Assembly: GCA_032988165.1 (NCBI GenBank)
Contig: JANTQF010000025.1
Location: 124,001-188,000 of the forward strand
Direction of reading: 5' to 3'
Source of the DNA: Emmonsiellopsis sp. PD_33
Lineage: Eukaryota > Ascomycota > Eurotiomycetes > Onygenales > Ajellomycetaceae
DNA length: 64,000 nt
In this document: positions 23,409-35,614 of the stretch, piece after piece
How the letters are laid out: each line of letters begins with the position of its first letter
Numbering within the stretch: the stretch's first letter is position 1
Notes under the pieces: generated by a model
The model's input: the letters and a program-made list of their open reading frames with translations, nothing else
The model's database searches: none
Told to the model about the DNA's origin: nothing
Position numbers and translations under genes: made by a program

Positions 23409-25124
23409 TCACAGCTCCCGATCTGCCGCCTTGACAGGCTTCTCACTATCCTCGGACTTCTTACCCTCAGTCACCTTCCCGCCGCTCCAGCCAATGGCAG
23501 CCAATCTCTCGGGAAGAATTGGGTGCGAGTAATGGTAGCTGGCGTACATCCAGTCGGCGTCCATGGTGGAAAGGTTCTGGATCTGTAGCTTGAGCAGCGA
23601 CTTGGCGAGTTCGGTAGAATAGCCGAGTTTTACGGCGAAGGCGTCTTAAGGAGAAATAAAATTGTTAGTTTAGTCTGGCGTTTGGGGGCAGGGGGGTATT
23701 GGGGAACAGGTGCATACCAGCTTCGAATTCAAATTTTCTGCTTAGAATATTCATCAAGAGCTTGACGACTGCGTCCATGGGCGCCAGGGCGTCGGAGAAT
23801 AGAAGGAACCCGATCATAATTGGCATCTCATTGTGGAATCCAAAGGACTGGTAGAGTGATTTGTTGTTGACGAAGGCGGAGAAGAGCGCGAAGATGTAGA
23901 ACATGTGGAACTATAAACATAGTTAGTAGATGTTGACGATGATAAAACCGGATCTGAAATATTATTGGATTCCACACACCTGGGCAATTCCGAATAGCTT
24001 GGTGGTATGACTCAGGCTCCAGTGCCCCAATTCATGGCTGAGAACAGCCACAACCTCTTCAGGCTCACTCTTCTCAATCAGCGTATCATAGATGACAATA
24101 TGCTTCTTCCACGGCAGGCCATAGAAGTAAGCATTGCTGTGGGCGCTCCGCTTGCTACCATCAATCACATGCAATTCCTTAAGGGGGAACTTCAGTTTTT
24201 TAGCCAGATCCTCAACACCGGTCTTCAGCGTTCCAGGTTCCAGAGGCGACAGCTTGTTAAACAACGGCAAGATGGCAATTGGGTAGATGGTAATGGCGAA
24301 CAGTTGCACAAAGATACCAAACAACCAGAGATAGTAGAAGAAGCTGGTTCCGGTCTTCTGCACAATCTTCAAGATGGCGCTGATGATAGGAGTTCCCAAG
24401 GCGATTCCGAGAAGCTGGCCCTTGATCATATCACTAACCCATAATTTAACCGTTTGCTTGTTGAAGCCGAATTTCTCCTCGAGCACAAAGGTGCTGTAGT
24501 ACGAGGTGGGCAGCGACAGGAGCGTAGTGATGAGATTGAAGGCGAAGACGAAAACCAAAGTGTGCGAGATCTCACCCGAGAAGCGTTCGGGCAGATAGCG
24601 TGCGAGCAGGAGACCGGTTACAGACCATAATTTGGGCAGGGCGTCGTAGTAGATGAAGGCGAGGTTCTGGATTTGGCCGTAGAGGCCGGACACGAAGCCG
24701 AACTTGGCTTTGGCGCGGCCATATGCCTAAATCATGAAAAAAGTTCCATGTCAACAATTTGTCTCTGAACAAAGCAAGGAAAAATATATGGATATTGCCG
24801 AGTTTATACCTGACTCTTATCAAAAACCTCCTGTGAGACCTCTTCCTTCAACACCTTGGGCGGCTTGGTCTGCTTGAGAATCTTGTACTGGCGGAGCGAC
24901 AGGAAACCCTCGACAAGGTACTGGCCGAGAGAGAAGCCCACGATCACCGTCTTCCAGGGGAAGAGCGGGCGGTCGAGGAACTGCGCGAGTGCCTGTATAC
25001 GTTTTGCGGTTAGTCTGTGAACGGAGGAATCTAGCCTTACGTAGTCGCTAAACGGGCGTGGTTGAGGGGGTTTGTGGTGGGAGTAAAGGGAAGAGGAGCG
25101 GGAGCATACCTGGAGAATATTCAT
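23409..25124 (-). CDS. ste24: CAAX prenyl protease 1 (Ste24 zinc metalloprotease)
   Basis: Ste24 is an ER-membrane M48 metallopeptidase that removes the -aaX tripeptide from prenylated CAAX proteins such as a-factor. I read five exons on the minus strand: 25124-25110, 24992-24810, 24726-23980, 23910-23718 and 23644-23409, all in phase, giving 457 aa, close to the usual length. The first exon is just MNILQ. The N-terminal block FPWKTVIVGFSLGQYLVEGF and several hydrophobic helices match the multi-span family. The HExxH zinc motif is SHELGHW in exon 3. The third ligand lies in FEFEADAFAVKLGY, which spans the exon 4/5 junction. Conserved YGLPWKKHIVIYDTL is present. The tail is charged and unconserved. 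Confidence 0.95.
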
Positions 25125-25568
25125 GGCCCCGGATATCAAACCGCAACGGGCGAATGAACGATGTTGCTGCCGATGCGGAGGGATGATGGCAGCAGGACGG
25201 AGGAGGGGAGGAGGAGGGAGGTTGACGAGGGAGCTTGGGTTACCTAATCCAGCCCTGAGCTGGAACAGGCCAGCTTGCTCCACAGAACGCCAAGACTGTG
25301 GACAATGAAAGTATCCAACTATGGGATAACTTTATGCAAGCAGGCCTAAGAAGGGGGGAAATAGGGGGTTCGTGGTTATGATAATTCGAATAGGAGGCTG
25401 TCATAAATATCTTACGGGATAACCACCGAGATTATCATAGTCTCATTAAACATCCGCCTACATACTACGAATGACGATACAAATACCCCCGCTAACTCCA
25501 TTTCATTGAGCCCTCATAAATAACATGTGCTCTTTCATCGAGTATGGTCTTTTGAAACCTACCAATCT
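25125..25568. promoter_or_regulatory. Intergenic region upstream of ste24
   Basis: About 440 bp between two minus-strand genes: the ste24 promoter on the left and the M16 peptidase 3' end on the right. I see no gene or clear motif. Confidence 0.4.
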
Positions 25569-28500
25569 TCATTTTGTATCCATCTCGTCGTCATCACCTT
25601 CACTATCATCGCTCCCGGAATCCATCTCCTCGTCTTCCTCTTCCTCCTCCTCCTCGCCCTCCCCCGCCTTCAACCCATAATCATCCTCAAATTCCTTCAG
25701 GTTTTGCACGATCGGCTTGTATCCTTCGGACTCCAGTCCCTTCTTAATGGGCTATATATAGAATTGAGTTAGTGAAACAGATCATAAAATTAGCCCACAA
25801 GAAAGGTTCAAGGCTCACCTCCTCTAGTACTGGCGAAGACGTAACAATAACATCCGACTTCCCAGGCGTAAACAGGGGCAAGATAAAATCTTGCAGCGCC
25901 TGCTTGACTTCGTCACTGCCGATATTCCGCACCTTCTTCAAAATCTTATCCTCGTAGTCGGCGGGCAGCTCCCGGATGACCTGGCGGATAAAGCTGGCTA
26001 GTGCAGCAGTAGCCATGGTCGTTTTCTCGTTGACGAAATCAACCACGATGCTGCTAATGGCTCCCTCGAGCGTTAGATCGGATAGAACTTCCCCGGCCAA
26101 GTGATCCTCGACAATCTTCTTGCCGGCCGCAAATGCCTTGTGCGCATTTGGGGACCGATAGACGGTAAAGTGGAGGAGTCCAGCTTCTACGCTATGGCGG
26201 AATCTAGATCCATAGGCCAGCCCTGTCCCGCGGATGGCTACCCATAATGGACCTTCGACTGCGTTCATGTATGCCATGGCAACCAGAAGGGCTGGGAGTC
26301 TAGGATCATCATAGGAGTCTGGCCCCTTTGCGCTGACGCTGGCAAACGAGGAATCAATTGTTGGCATCGGGACGATGTATGCCAAGGACCCTGGATTCTT
26401 GCCTGCATCGGTGAGTCGGTCCTTCGACTTTATAACTGGATTGAGAGGTCGGGAGGTGTTAAGCCTCTCGAAGAATGGTGCCCATACTGAGACGGGATTC
26501 TGAAGTGCGTTTAGGTCCGCTATGACTAAGACTCGGAAATTCTCAAAGCGGAAAAGATGCTTCCTGATTTCTTCCATTCTAGAAACAACCTCTTCGGGAT
26601 GCTTAGCAAGTAGGTGTTTGATGCGCTTCAAGTATTGTGCCTTCACGAGTGTGCTCCGGGCTCGGGAAATTGACTCAGGAGCATACTGGAGGATGGTCCG
26701 CACTGCTTCCACCATATCACTTCCGCTCCGCTTGGCATCTGGAATATCGGAAAATAGTCGAGTGGTAATGGCCTTCAGTCTTTCTACGTCGAAAATTGAC
26801 TGCCATGTCAGTTCCTTTATCCAGGCGATCACGGCCCCATATTTGTCGAGCTCTGCTTGGAAGCTGATCGTCAACATCTCAGGGTTGGCGACACCGCCGT
26901 CCATGCTGTATCCAACTGTGTCCTTCTCCAATTCCACGATAACTTGCTCAAAGGGAAGCTGCTGTCCATCACGGAGGATAGGGAGGTTGAAATATGCTTC
27001 TGTGTATACCGAGAGAAGCGGACGGAGTTCTAGTGGTACTGTATTTGTAGAGATGTTCACCATCACCTGCACAAAATTGCTGGTTATGTGCTCAAAATGG
27101 ATGAACAAGGGTGAATCTAATCCATTGGAGTCGACCAGTCTTTGAATGGGATTATCGGGATGACCCGCTTTGAGTGCAAGTCCAGATCTGGCAGTTGTAG
27201 TCTTGATGAAAGGGATGGACTCTGTTCCTGGTACCTTAAATTTGGCTAGATCTTCCTGGGGAATCTCCTTGTCGTTTTCAGATTTGGCCTGCTCCAGTTT
27301 CTCTGCCAACCGTTTCAGTCCCTCCTCACCTAGCGTTTTCTTTCGCTCTTCAATTCTGGCCTTTTCGTCCGCTTTCAGTTTGGCAGAAAGGTTTTTAGAT
27401 GGCGCACCTAGGACCGAAACATGTGGTGCTTCAGATATCCATTGTTTGATAAAGTTGCGCCACTGGTTGTCGTGCCATTTCTCCAGCTCATCGAATTCCT
27501 GGAGAGATCCGACATGGGCTAAAGTGGAGCCATCCCGTTTACCAAACAGGAAGTCGGTTATGGCATATCCTGAGAAAGAATAAGATGAAGATTCCGTCGC
27601 AAATTTCCAGCTCCTTCGTTGCCTATTTATGCATTCTCGCATATACTTCATATCGATTTCCTTTTGCATGGCCTCCTTTAGCACCTCGAAAAACCGACTC
27701 TCGACTTGTGCTAACTTCTCGGTGGCTACGCTGGTGAGAGTGAAGCATATCTCCGTCCTGGGACTCTCAGTTGTCGAGTAATAAACGGCGCTCGTCAGCT
27801 GCTCTTTTTCAACAAGGGTATTTTCGAGGACCGTGGCGGCCGAACCGGCAAGATACATTAGAACCACGTTGAGCGCGCCACCTGTATTGGTTAGCTATGC
27901 TAAATGGTGCACATTTCCGGTGTGCCACTTACTTAGTAGCGGATCAGTGGCGTCTGGCCCTAGAAATCTAATCTCAATCTCTCCAAAATCCTCATCCTCC
28001 TCTGGAAATTCTACCCTCTCAATGACCGATTTTTCCAAAGAGGGGATTTGTTTCGACTCTATCCACGGCCTCTTGAATTCCGAATCAGGACTAGGGATAA
28101 TGTCCAATATAGTCCCCTCAAAGTCGTTCAAGATCTGAAGCATGTTTTCATGGTCTACTTCTCCAGCGAGAACTAAACACAGGTTTTTTGGCTGGTACAT
28201 CTCCCGATGAAAGGCACGGATTCGTTCTGCCGTGAGGACACGGAGTTGTTCCATCATTCCACCAGTTTCGTATCGGAAGCCAATACCCTCGGGATAAAGC
28301 AAACGTTTAGCTTTCAAATCTATCAACTCAGAAGAGTTATTCTGCACTCCTTGCATCTCCGAATAGACCACACCAGCATCATTACCAGTGCCATCCACAT
28401 GGTATACTTCGGTGTAGCAGCCTGCATCAGTCAATGTAGGGGCAATAACATGCTCCAGGTACACTGGCAAAATCTTAGCAAATCCCTCCCAACCAGCAGT

Positions 28501-28827
28501 GTCCAGTGTGTAGGCGGTATGATCTGTAGCGGTCCATGCATTTGTATTCGAATAAACTCTAGTGGCAAGCTTATCAAGGAACCCTTTATATTGGTAATTC
28601 CTGGAGCCCATGAAGCAGAGATGCTCCAAAGTGTGAGGCGCCCCGGAATCGTCATGGATCTCTGTGGCAAGGACGAAATAGCCATTAACTTTAGGGCCGG
28701 CCTTGTTGATAACGACGACCCTCATTCCTGTCCTTTCGGACACATATTGGGTGAAATAGTCAGGTGAATAGTCTGGCTTAAACTTTTGGAGTTGGCGAAA
28801 ATAGTTCTTCTGGTCGGCTGAAGGCAT
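25569..28827 (-). CDS. M16C-family zinc peptidase (yeast YOL098C type)
   Basis: This is an insulinase/presequence-protease-like M16 peptidase of the large cytosolic fungal type (yeast YOL098C; S. pombe has relatives). I read three exons, 28827-27933, 27881-25819 and 25751-25569, giving 1,046 aa, matching the family length. The inverted zinc motif HxxEH is intact as HTLEHLCFMG near residue 70. The downstream acidic ligand region follows (AGVVYSEMQGVQNN). The second half carries the inactive M16 domains (GVANPEMLTISFQAELDKYG, GPLWVAIRGTGLAYGSRF). The third exon adds a strongly acidic tail (GEEEEEEEDEEMDSGS). The conserved start MPSADQKNYFRQLQKFKPDY supports the ATG. Substrate and exact role are unknown. 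Confidence 0.9.
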
Positions 28828-29529
28828 CTTGACCTGGCTTGCAGCTCCGTAAAGGATATTGCGGAGATGTAAAGCAGGTGTGCGTTTTAAGTACTAACAG
28901 TTATTAGCTAAACTGATCCAGGGAATCGAGTATGAACTGATAACTGAATTATAGAAGTTGCTTTTGGGTGGAGGCCCCCTGTACCCCAAGGCCAGATACA
29001 CCCACCCTCCTTCCCCTCCCCCCCACAGTTGATATATTTACCAAGGGTAGTAGACGAGGGCAAACATGAATAAAAACGTGCTGTAGGCTTCTACACAAAT
29101 AACCCACACGGATGGAAGGCCGTGGGAAGGGAATTGGCAACGCATAGAGCTAACACATCCAGGCAGGAACTTGATGGAGGGGTAAAATGCGGGACAGCTG
29201 AGCGTGGTCAAGGGACACCACACCGGCTTGGTAGATTGAATAGAAATGCCATTCGACTTACCTTAGCAATCGTACTCAAGATGCTGCTTCTTGGAGAGAA
29301 AAACAGTGTGGTTTTCTACCTTGCAAGAAGGTAGGACTTGCGGTGAGAAATTTCTTGAACAGCACCAGTCGAGCCTCGCAGTCTGGTGTGCGGGATGTAG
29401 AATCTGCGAGTTCTTGTTAGAGCAAACACAGTATTTAAACATGAGTAAGCCTTACCTTGGATTTAGACAGCAGTCGGCCAATTCAATGTGCCTCATGTCC
29501 AGGTTCTCACAGGGCTCTCAGGAGGTGTT
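28828..29529. other. Intergenic region upstream of the M16 peptidase
   Basis: About 700 bp. On the minus strand there are intron-like signals (GTAAGTCG near 29267; GTAAGGCT near 29455 followed by CTCTAAC and CGCAG near 29405) but no coding exons between them. They may belong to a 5' leader of the peptidase or a 3' leader of the small ORF at 29530-29706. A C-rich tract lies at about 29003-29030. Confidence 0.35.
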
Positions 29530-29706
29530 TTAAATATCAGAACCAGCAGCCTCGCGGGACGAGCTGGTCTTGGCGCCGGGCTGCGGCTCCGCCTGATCGA
29601 CTTGCTCCATCATGCTGACCTGGCCAAACATCAACAGCCCGTCCACAATCTCCAACCCAGCATACGAAGAACCAGAGCTTTCTCCGAACTGGCTGCCATT
29701 TGCCAT
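29530..29706 (-). CDS. Short ORF encoding an uncharacterised 58-aa protein
   Basis: An ATG at 29706-29704 opens 58 codons ending in TAA. The product (MANGSQFGESSGSSYAGLEI, a hydrophobic middle DGLLMFGQVSMM, an acidic/polar end) has mixed, protein-like composition, unlike the shadow frames. It lies head to head with dsl1, with 112 bp between the two start codons, so it could use the same bidirectional promoter. I recognise no family. It could also be an upstream ORF of the M16 peptidase transcript, or chance. Confidence 0.4.
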   Translation of the reverse strand: MANGSQFGESSGSSYAGLEIVDGLLMFGQVSMMEQVDQAEPQPGAKTSSSREAAGSDI

Positions 29707-29818
29707 TATTTAATTAATCCAATGAATTTCACATTGGGGTCTTGTTGAGCTTTCCACTTATTTCTGAAGCTCCGACCACCGATCATTCCGCGGACCAATA
29801 TCAACATCCAACCTCACA

Positions 29819-32518
29819 ATGCCCGGAAAGGTTCACGACAATGCGGTCTCTCAAGCGCTTCTTAAATTCCTGACAGATGGGTCATTTCCAGAAACTGAGG
29901 ATCTTGTTTCTGCCGAATTCCCCCCGACCGCAGCCGCCAAACAGCTCAGCCAGATATCCAAGGCGAGGGAGGAGGTTAAGGTATATAGCTCCATTCGCGA
30001 CCCTATGTGGTCTAATTACATTTAACTGTGACTAACTGGAGTTCTCTAAATAGAACGAAATATGCACCCTTAGTCAAGAATCTGCGTCCGACGTTGATGG
30101 GTGGATATCTCAGGCAAAGCAACTCCATGAGGACATTGAGCGGTCACGTTCGACGGCAAGAGAGATTGTTAGGCAACACGAAAAGGGCCAACAGCTTCAA
30201 AGCGAGGTTACAGATGCCGCAAGTAAGGTTGAGCTACTGCAGACGGAAATCGAGTTTAACGAGGCAGTGACGCGGAACTTGGAGGATATCCGTACCATCG
30301 ATCGTCGCATAACTTCGGTGCAGTCTGCGATTGAACAAGACGACCTTGAAACCGCTCTCGGGCTTTTTGAAGAGATAGAAATGCTGCTGAAAACTACGGG
30401 GCTGCCATCGACCACCCCTGTACTCCGAATCCTGTCTCAAAGCGCGATCGAGTTGAGGAACACGTTGACAGCCGTACTACGGCAAAAATGGAATTCGATG
30501 GTTACAGTTGATCCTAGTTTGGGGCAAATAACCATTCCAATTGATAACCCTGGTGCGTTTATGATATGCTTGCTTGATTGCGCTTGTTTTCTCCTCATAC
30601 TAACTGGTTAATAAGATTCTCCCGCTAGCATAGGGAAGGTCCTCGCCGCACTTGGAAGATTAGACTTGCTTGGCTCTATAGTCGACTCTTTGTACAAAGA
30701 TATATACTCAGGTATATTGAGCCCGGTTCTACTATCAACTGGTGCGGAAACACGTACCCTCTCACACGACGGAGACTCAGTTCGAGTCCTTCCACCGTCA
30801 TCCTCTATCGGACCCGCCGATATTTTCGATATCCTTCTGTCCTTTCTGAAATACCTTCAAGAACGTCTTCCGCCTGCAGTTACAGATTCTCTTACTGCGA
30901 AGCTGGTGCCTCCTATGGTTTCGACTCTGGTGTCAAAAAAGCTTTCCCCGTCAATTCCGTCGGGTCTGGATGGAATGGTAGAATTCCAAGGGATATTGGA
31001 CCGGGCTCACAAGTTTGGACAGGATCTGGGCGCAATTGGGTGTCCCGGGTCAGACGAACTAATATTGTTTGCGCAGCAAGTATCCCATTTATGGCCCAAT
31101 CAACGTCGGGATAAATCACTAGATGAAGTACGAGCTATTCTTTCTGCGAGCGCGGGACAGACCAGAGAGGTGGAAAGAGTGGAGACTGAGCAGGTATCCC
31201 AGAAGGACAATATATTTGCTGAAAATTCCCATGATGATTGGGATGCTGGGTGGGCCAGTGATAATGAACAGCCCACTGGTACCACCGCTCCAAAGGAAAC
31301 TTCTAATGATGATGACGATTTCAGCGCCTGGGACGAACCCGAGGCTGCAGAAGAACCAACAGAAGAATCAAGCAAGGCGAAGCCCAACGACGATGAAGAC
31401 GATGACGGCGCCGATGCATGGGGTTGGGGTGACGATGACGAGGAAGAGAATACAGCCCCAGCTTTTGAGCCAGCGGGTCACGTAAACGGAAATGGAGATG
31501 GGGAAAGTTCCCCCCGCCGTGAAGTTACCCTGAGAGAATGTTACACTATTACCGATGTACCAGATGCAATCCTCGGTATAATTGTCAGTCTCGTTTCAGA
31601 TGCCGAAAAGCTTGCATCCCCTGAGTGAGTTCATCTTTCCTTCTGCAGTTCACCATTTCTGGAATTAACATTGTCCCATGAAGATATTCGAACCTACAAA
31701 TTGCCCCATCTGGGCCTGCTCTGCTGGAGATCCCTACTCTGGTCATTGCAATGTTCAAGGCTGTAGCACCAATGTTTTACTCTCAGAAATTCAACGGCGG
31801 CCAAATGTACCTTTACAACGACAGCATATATTTTGCGGAACAGCTACGGCACCTAATAGAGGAGCGCAATCTTCCCAGGCTGAAACCCGACATCGAGGCT
31901 ATCGAAGTATTTGGGAAAATCGCCTATGGCAAGGAAATGGAATCGCAACGTACTATCCTGTCTGATCTACTAGACGGGAGCCAAGGGTTTACCACCTGCT
32001 CTGAGCAGCCATATCTTGGACAGTGTGAGAAGGCAGTCAGTGCAACAGTCGATAGGGTGCAGGACGTTTACAAAGAGTGGAGCTCCATCCTGTCACAGTC
32101 GGCTCTGCTTCAATCGGTAGGTTCGTTATTGTCGACTGTCATTAATAGAATGATTATCAATATCGAGGACCTTAGCGACATTTCGGATGCCGAGTCGCAG
32201 CGGCTTGCAGGGTTTTGCAACCAGATATCGAAACTTGAGAATTTGTTCTTGCCAAAACTGCAGCCTGGACAGGACGCGGGCGGCCAAGAAACACTGCCAA
32301 TGACCGCGATGTACGTCCCGAGTTGGTTGAAGTTCCAGTACCTGACCAATATCCTGGAGAGCTCGTTAGCAGATATCAAATATCTGTGGACTGAAGGCGA
32401 ATTGAAGCTTGAATTTACTCCAGCGGAAGTGGCAGATTTGATTACGGCGCTATTTGCCGATTCGGAGCATCGAAGGAGGGCGCTCAATGAGATTCGGAGG
32501 ACATCGAGGACATCTTAG
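29819..32518 (+). CDS. dsl1: Dsl1/ZW10-family ER tethering subunit
   Basis: Dsl1 is part of the complex that tethers Golgi-derived COPI vesicles at the ER and bridges to the ER SNAREs. I read four exons, 29819-29980, 30054-30552, 30616-31624 and 31684-32518, all joined in phase, giving 834 aa. The N-terminal third is helical coiled coil (QLHEDIERSRSTAREIVRQH). The central region contains an acidic, Trp-bearing stretch at about 455-560: DDWDAGWASDNE, DDDFSAWDEPE and DAWGWGDDDEEE. Such Trp motifs in the Dsl1 lasso bind COPI coat subunits (family knowledge). The C-terminal half is helical (FKAVAPMFYSQKFNGGQMYL). The exon 3/4 joint uses a GTGAGT donor inside CCTGAGTGAG and restores LQIAPSGPALLEIPTLVI. 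Confidence 0.88.
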
Positions 32519-32804
32519 GCTATTTAACATGTCGGTAATTCACATACCCAGTCTTATTTTATCGAAAGCAATAATAATGCTTCATGGCATTTCTGTCTTC
32601 CGGCACTTGGATCTGTTAGCTCGAAATTGATCTAGATTTGGCTTTGGCCGAACTGCACACTTTGCCGTAGCGTCTCCCGTAAAAAAATTTCCCACACCAA
32701 CCCCAAAGGTCCTGCAAGCCGACAACAACGTCGACGATACTGACTTATTCGGATTGGAATAGCGGGTGCTAGTAGTTTTGCACCTTACTGCCAATACCGC
32801 AAAA
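32519..32804. promoter_or_regulatory. Intergenic region upstream of ytm1
   Basis: About 285 bp between dsl1 and ytm1 on the same strand. I see nothing distinctive. Confidence 0.35.
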
Positions 32805-34356
32805 ATGGACGAAATGCGGGATATCTCTCCAGAAGCCGGCGCATCTGCGTCGCAACCGGCCCAGAGACAGGTGCGATTGAAGCTCACATCCCGCCATGAT
32901 GATATAGCTCTTCCAGAGAATACGGGGCCGATTCTTGTGCCTACCGGTAAGTCCCATTGTCGAAATTTGATTATAAGCTAATGAGATTGAAATCATCACT
33001 GACAAATTTGTGTGCCTGCTTCCTTTTATTTAAGGTCTGCGAAGATACGCCCTCTCAACCCTCGTGAACAACCTCCTCAGCTCAGAAAAACCAATACCGT
33101 TTGAATTTTTGATAAACGGAACTTACCTCCGTACCTCGATCGACGAGTACTTGACAGCTAACGGAATCTCGGCCGAAACCACGCTCGACGTTGAATATGT
33201 CCGCGCCCTTGTCCCGCCGCTTCATGTCGCTTCATTTCAGCATGACGACTGGGTGAGCGCGGTGGATGTATTGTCTAGCACTTCGGCGGCTGGAGGATCC
33301 CGGGTAAAGCCAGGGCAGGAAAGGATACTGTCAGCAAGCTACGATGGTCTATTGCGGATGTGGAATATGTCGTCTGAGACCATTGCCGTGTCTCCATCTG
33401 CGGGCGAGGGGGGTCATACCATGTCGATCAAATGTGCGCGGATGGTTTCGCCGAACCAAATCGTTTCCTCCGGATTAGATCGTACCGTCAGACTGTGGAA
33501 ATATACCGAGAGTGAGGATGGGTTTTCGGCAACTATCACACCCCAGATTGAGCTGTACGGACACAAGGGCAGCGTCGACTCAGTGGCCGCACACGCCCAG
33601 TCGAATCGGATATTATCTGCATCCGCAGACCACGCGGTGGGATTCTGGTCGACGAAGAAATCAGACGCACCCGCTGCGCCCGAGAGCCTGCTCCCATCGA
33701 ATACTGCGAGAAGCTCGAAGAGGCGGAAACTCAACACCTCCGTCAGCACGCCGCAGCGGGGCCCGCTCGCGCTCATGAAAGCGCATACCGCACCGGTTTC
33801 TGCTGCCATCTTTGACGCAAAGGATTCTACAGTCGGCTACTCGACATCATGGGACCATTCGCTACGGACATGGGATCTTGTAACTGCCGCACTAGTGGAC
33901 ACACGAACGACCTCCCACTCACTATTATCCGTCGCGCACCTGCCAGAACTCAGCTTGCTCGCGGCAGGAACCGCTGCGAGACATATTACCCTCATCGACC
34001 CGCGCGCTTCAGCGACTACTGTCTCCGCACTGACGTTGCGAGGACACACCAATGCCGTCGTGTCTCTTGCGCGGGATCCAAATAGTACCTATGGCCTGAT
34101 CAGTGCCAGCCATGATGGGACGTGTCGGATATGGGATGTGCGGTCTACGAAGACGGATAAGGACGGGGTTATGGGGGAGAGTATCTATTCGATTCCGAGG
34201 AAGAGTGCGGAGGGCGTTGGGAAGCGGGTTGGTGGGGAGGGGGTTAAGGTGTTTGATGTCTGCTGGGATAAGACGGTGGGGATTGTTAGTGCGGGTGAGG
34301 ATAAAATGATCCAGATTAATAGGGGAGAGGGAGTTATGCCCGCTGGAGAGAAGTAG
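32805..34356 (+). CDS. ytm1: Ribosome biogenesis protein Ytm1 (WDR12 homologue)
   Basis: Ytm1 is the WD40 subunit of the Nop7-Erb1-Ytm1 (PeBoW) complex, released from pre-60S particles by the Rea1/Mdn1 ATPase. I read two exons, 32805-32946 and 33035-34356, giving 487 aa. Residues 20-100 are the ubiquitin-like NLE domain (VRLKLTSRHDDIALPENTGP, then RYALSTLVNNLLSSEKPIPF) that Rea1 grips. WD40 repeats follow: ILSASYDGLLRMWNM, VSSGLDRTVRLWKY, ILSASADHAVGFWST, GYSTSWDHSLRTWDL, LISASHDGTCRIWDV and IVSAGEDKMIQIN. The SSKRRKLN insert between blades is also common in fungal Ytm1. The ATG at 32805 is preceded by AAAA; an upstream in-frame GTG is ignored. Confidence 0.93.
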
Positions 34357-34644
34357 GGGGCTTTGTTTCATGTATTTTTGATGGTGGGCGTAATTGAAGT
34401 TAAAGTACTATTATGTTTTTTAAAGAAGGATTTTAAACCTGTTGCTGCTGCATCCTTACTTCTGCATTTCTGCGTCTGTCACTTCATCTAGTCATCCACG
34501 TAAAAAAGAAAGTTTTCCCGCTAGAAAAGTGTTTATATAACTGCCAAGTCTATTTATACAATACAAATTTTGAATATTAACGCCGTTGAAGAAATCCCCC
34601 CACATACAATATCGAAACAATAAGCCCAAAACCCAAACATCGAA
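34357..34644. other. Intergenic region between convergent ytm1 and uS13m
   Basis: About 290 bp between stop codons. It is AT-rich and presumably holds two 3' UTRs. I see no gene. Confidence 0.4.
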
Positions 34645-35366
34645 TTAACGTGGCCCCTTGAGTCCGAGTCTCCGGTTGAGCTTGTTGAGTTTGATGGGAG
34701 TTTTGACCTATAAATCCTCGTTAGTAAGTTACTCATAATGATGTCGAAACATATTCCGCAACCCCAATGGTCCCCTCCCATCTACAGCGCTCTCTGGGAA
34801 GAGCGTAGACGCCCCAAAAACCGCCACCTGGTGGGAAAAGTCCCGTCATAGAATAGGTAAATCCTCACCTGTGATCTCGTATTCTGTCCACGAACGGGCA
34901 AACCCAACGCATGCCGTCTACCTCTGTAAGTACCCGTATCCTTCAGCCTTCGAATATCCTCCAAGATCTGTCGTCGCAGGTCGTTTTCAATCTTCATATC
35001 CGTCAGCGCAGCCGTCAGGTTGAGCACTTGTTTGTTCGCCAGGTCGGAGATTTTCGCGGTCTCGTGTACGTAGTGGCGGGCCATCAGTTTGCTGCAGGTG
35101 AGCGGGCCGATGCCGAAGAAGGATTGGAGCGCTTGCTGTTGGGCCGGATTGGGTTGTTAGAGTTAGGGTAGAAATGTAGGCACAAAAGAGACTGCTTAAC
35201 GGTCTTGTAGCGGTGGGAAGGTGGTTTGCTTGCCTTGACGAGCTGTCGCTCGGGGAAGTTGATGCCGAGGAGGAAGACCTTGAGGAGATGTTAGCGGTTG
35301 CGCGGAGAGCAATTGGGTTCAGGAATAGAAAGTTCAAGAAGTCGGATGTAGGGTATATCTTACCAT
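34645..35366 (-). CDS. sws2: Mitochondrial small-subunit ribosomal protein uS13m
   Basis: uS13m contacts tRNA and intersubunit bridges in the mitochondrial ribosome head. I read four exons on the minus strand: 35366-35364, 35278-35234, 35135-34869 and 34707-34645, giving 125 aa. The start codon is the entire coding part of exon 1 and is followed at once by a GTAAGA donor. Exon 2 (VFLLGINFPERQLVK) ends at a GC donor (AAG|GCAAGC), so intron 2 is GC-AG. Exon 3 continues QALQSFFGIGPLTCSKLMAR and carries LRRQILEDIRRLKDTGTYRG and RRHALGLPVRGQNTRSQ, the uS13 signature. Exon 4 gives VKTPIKLNKLNRRLGLKGPR. Length and sequence match fungal Sws2. It is divergent from cypB, 248 bp apart. Confidence 0.9.
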
Positions 35367-35614
35367 TTTGGCGACAGGGCGTTCTCTCGATCTCTGGCGT
35401 GGATAACGGCAACCCAATGCGTCGGGGATGTCGTTTCGCGCTGTTCCTGGAGCCGGATGACATTTCTTGATGCCCGGAACAAAGTTGGCCCGTGCCGCAT
35501 AGTGGTGTTTCGGACATAACAACTTCCCCCAAGAAGCAAGCTGGCCTCCTCCACCCTCGCCATTGTCCGGTGTATTCTTTGATATCGACAGTCTCCCCCA
35601 TATCCGTTGCAGTC

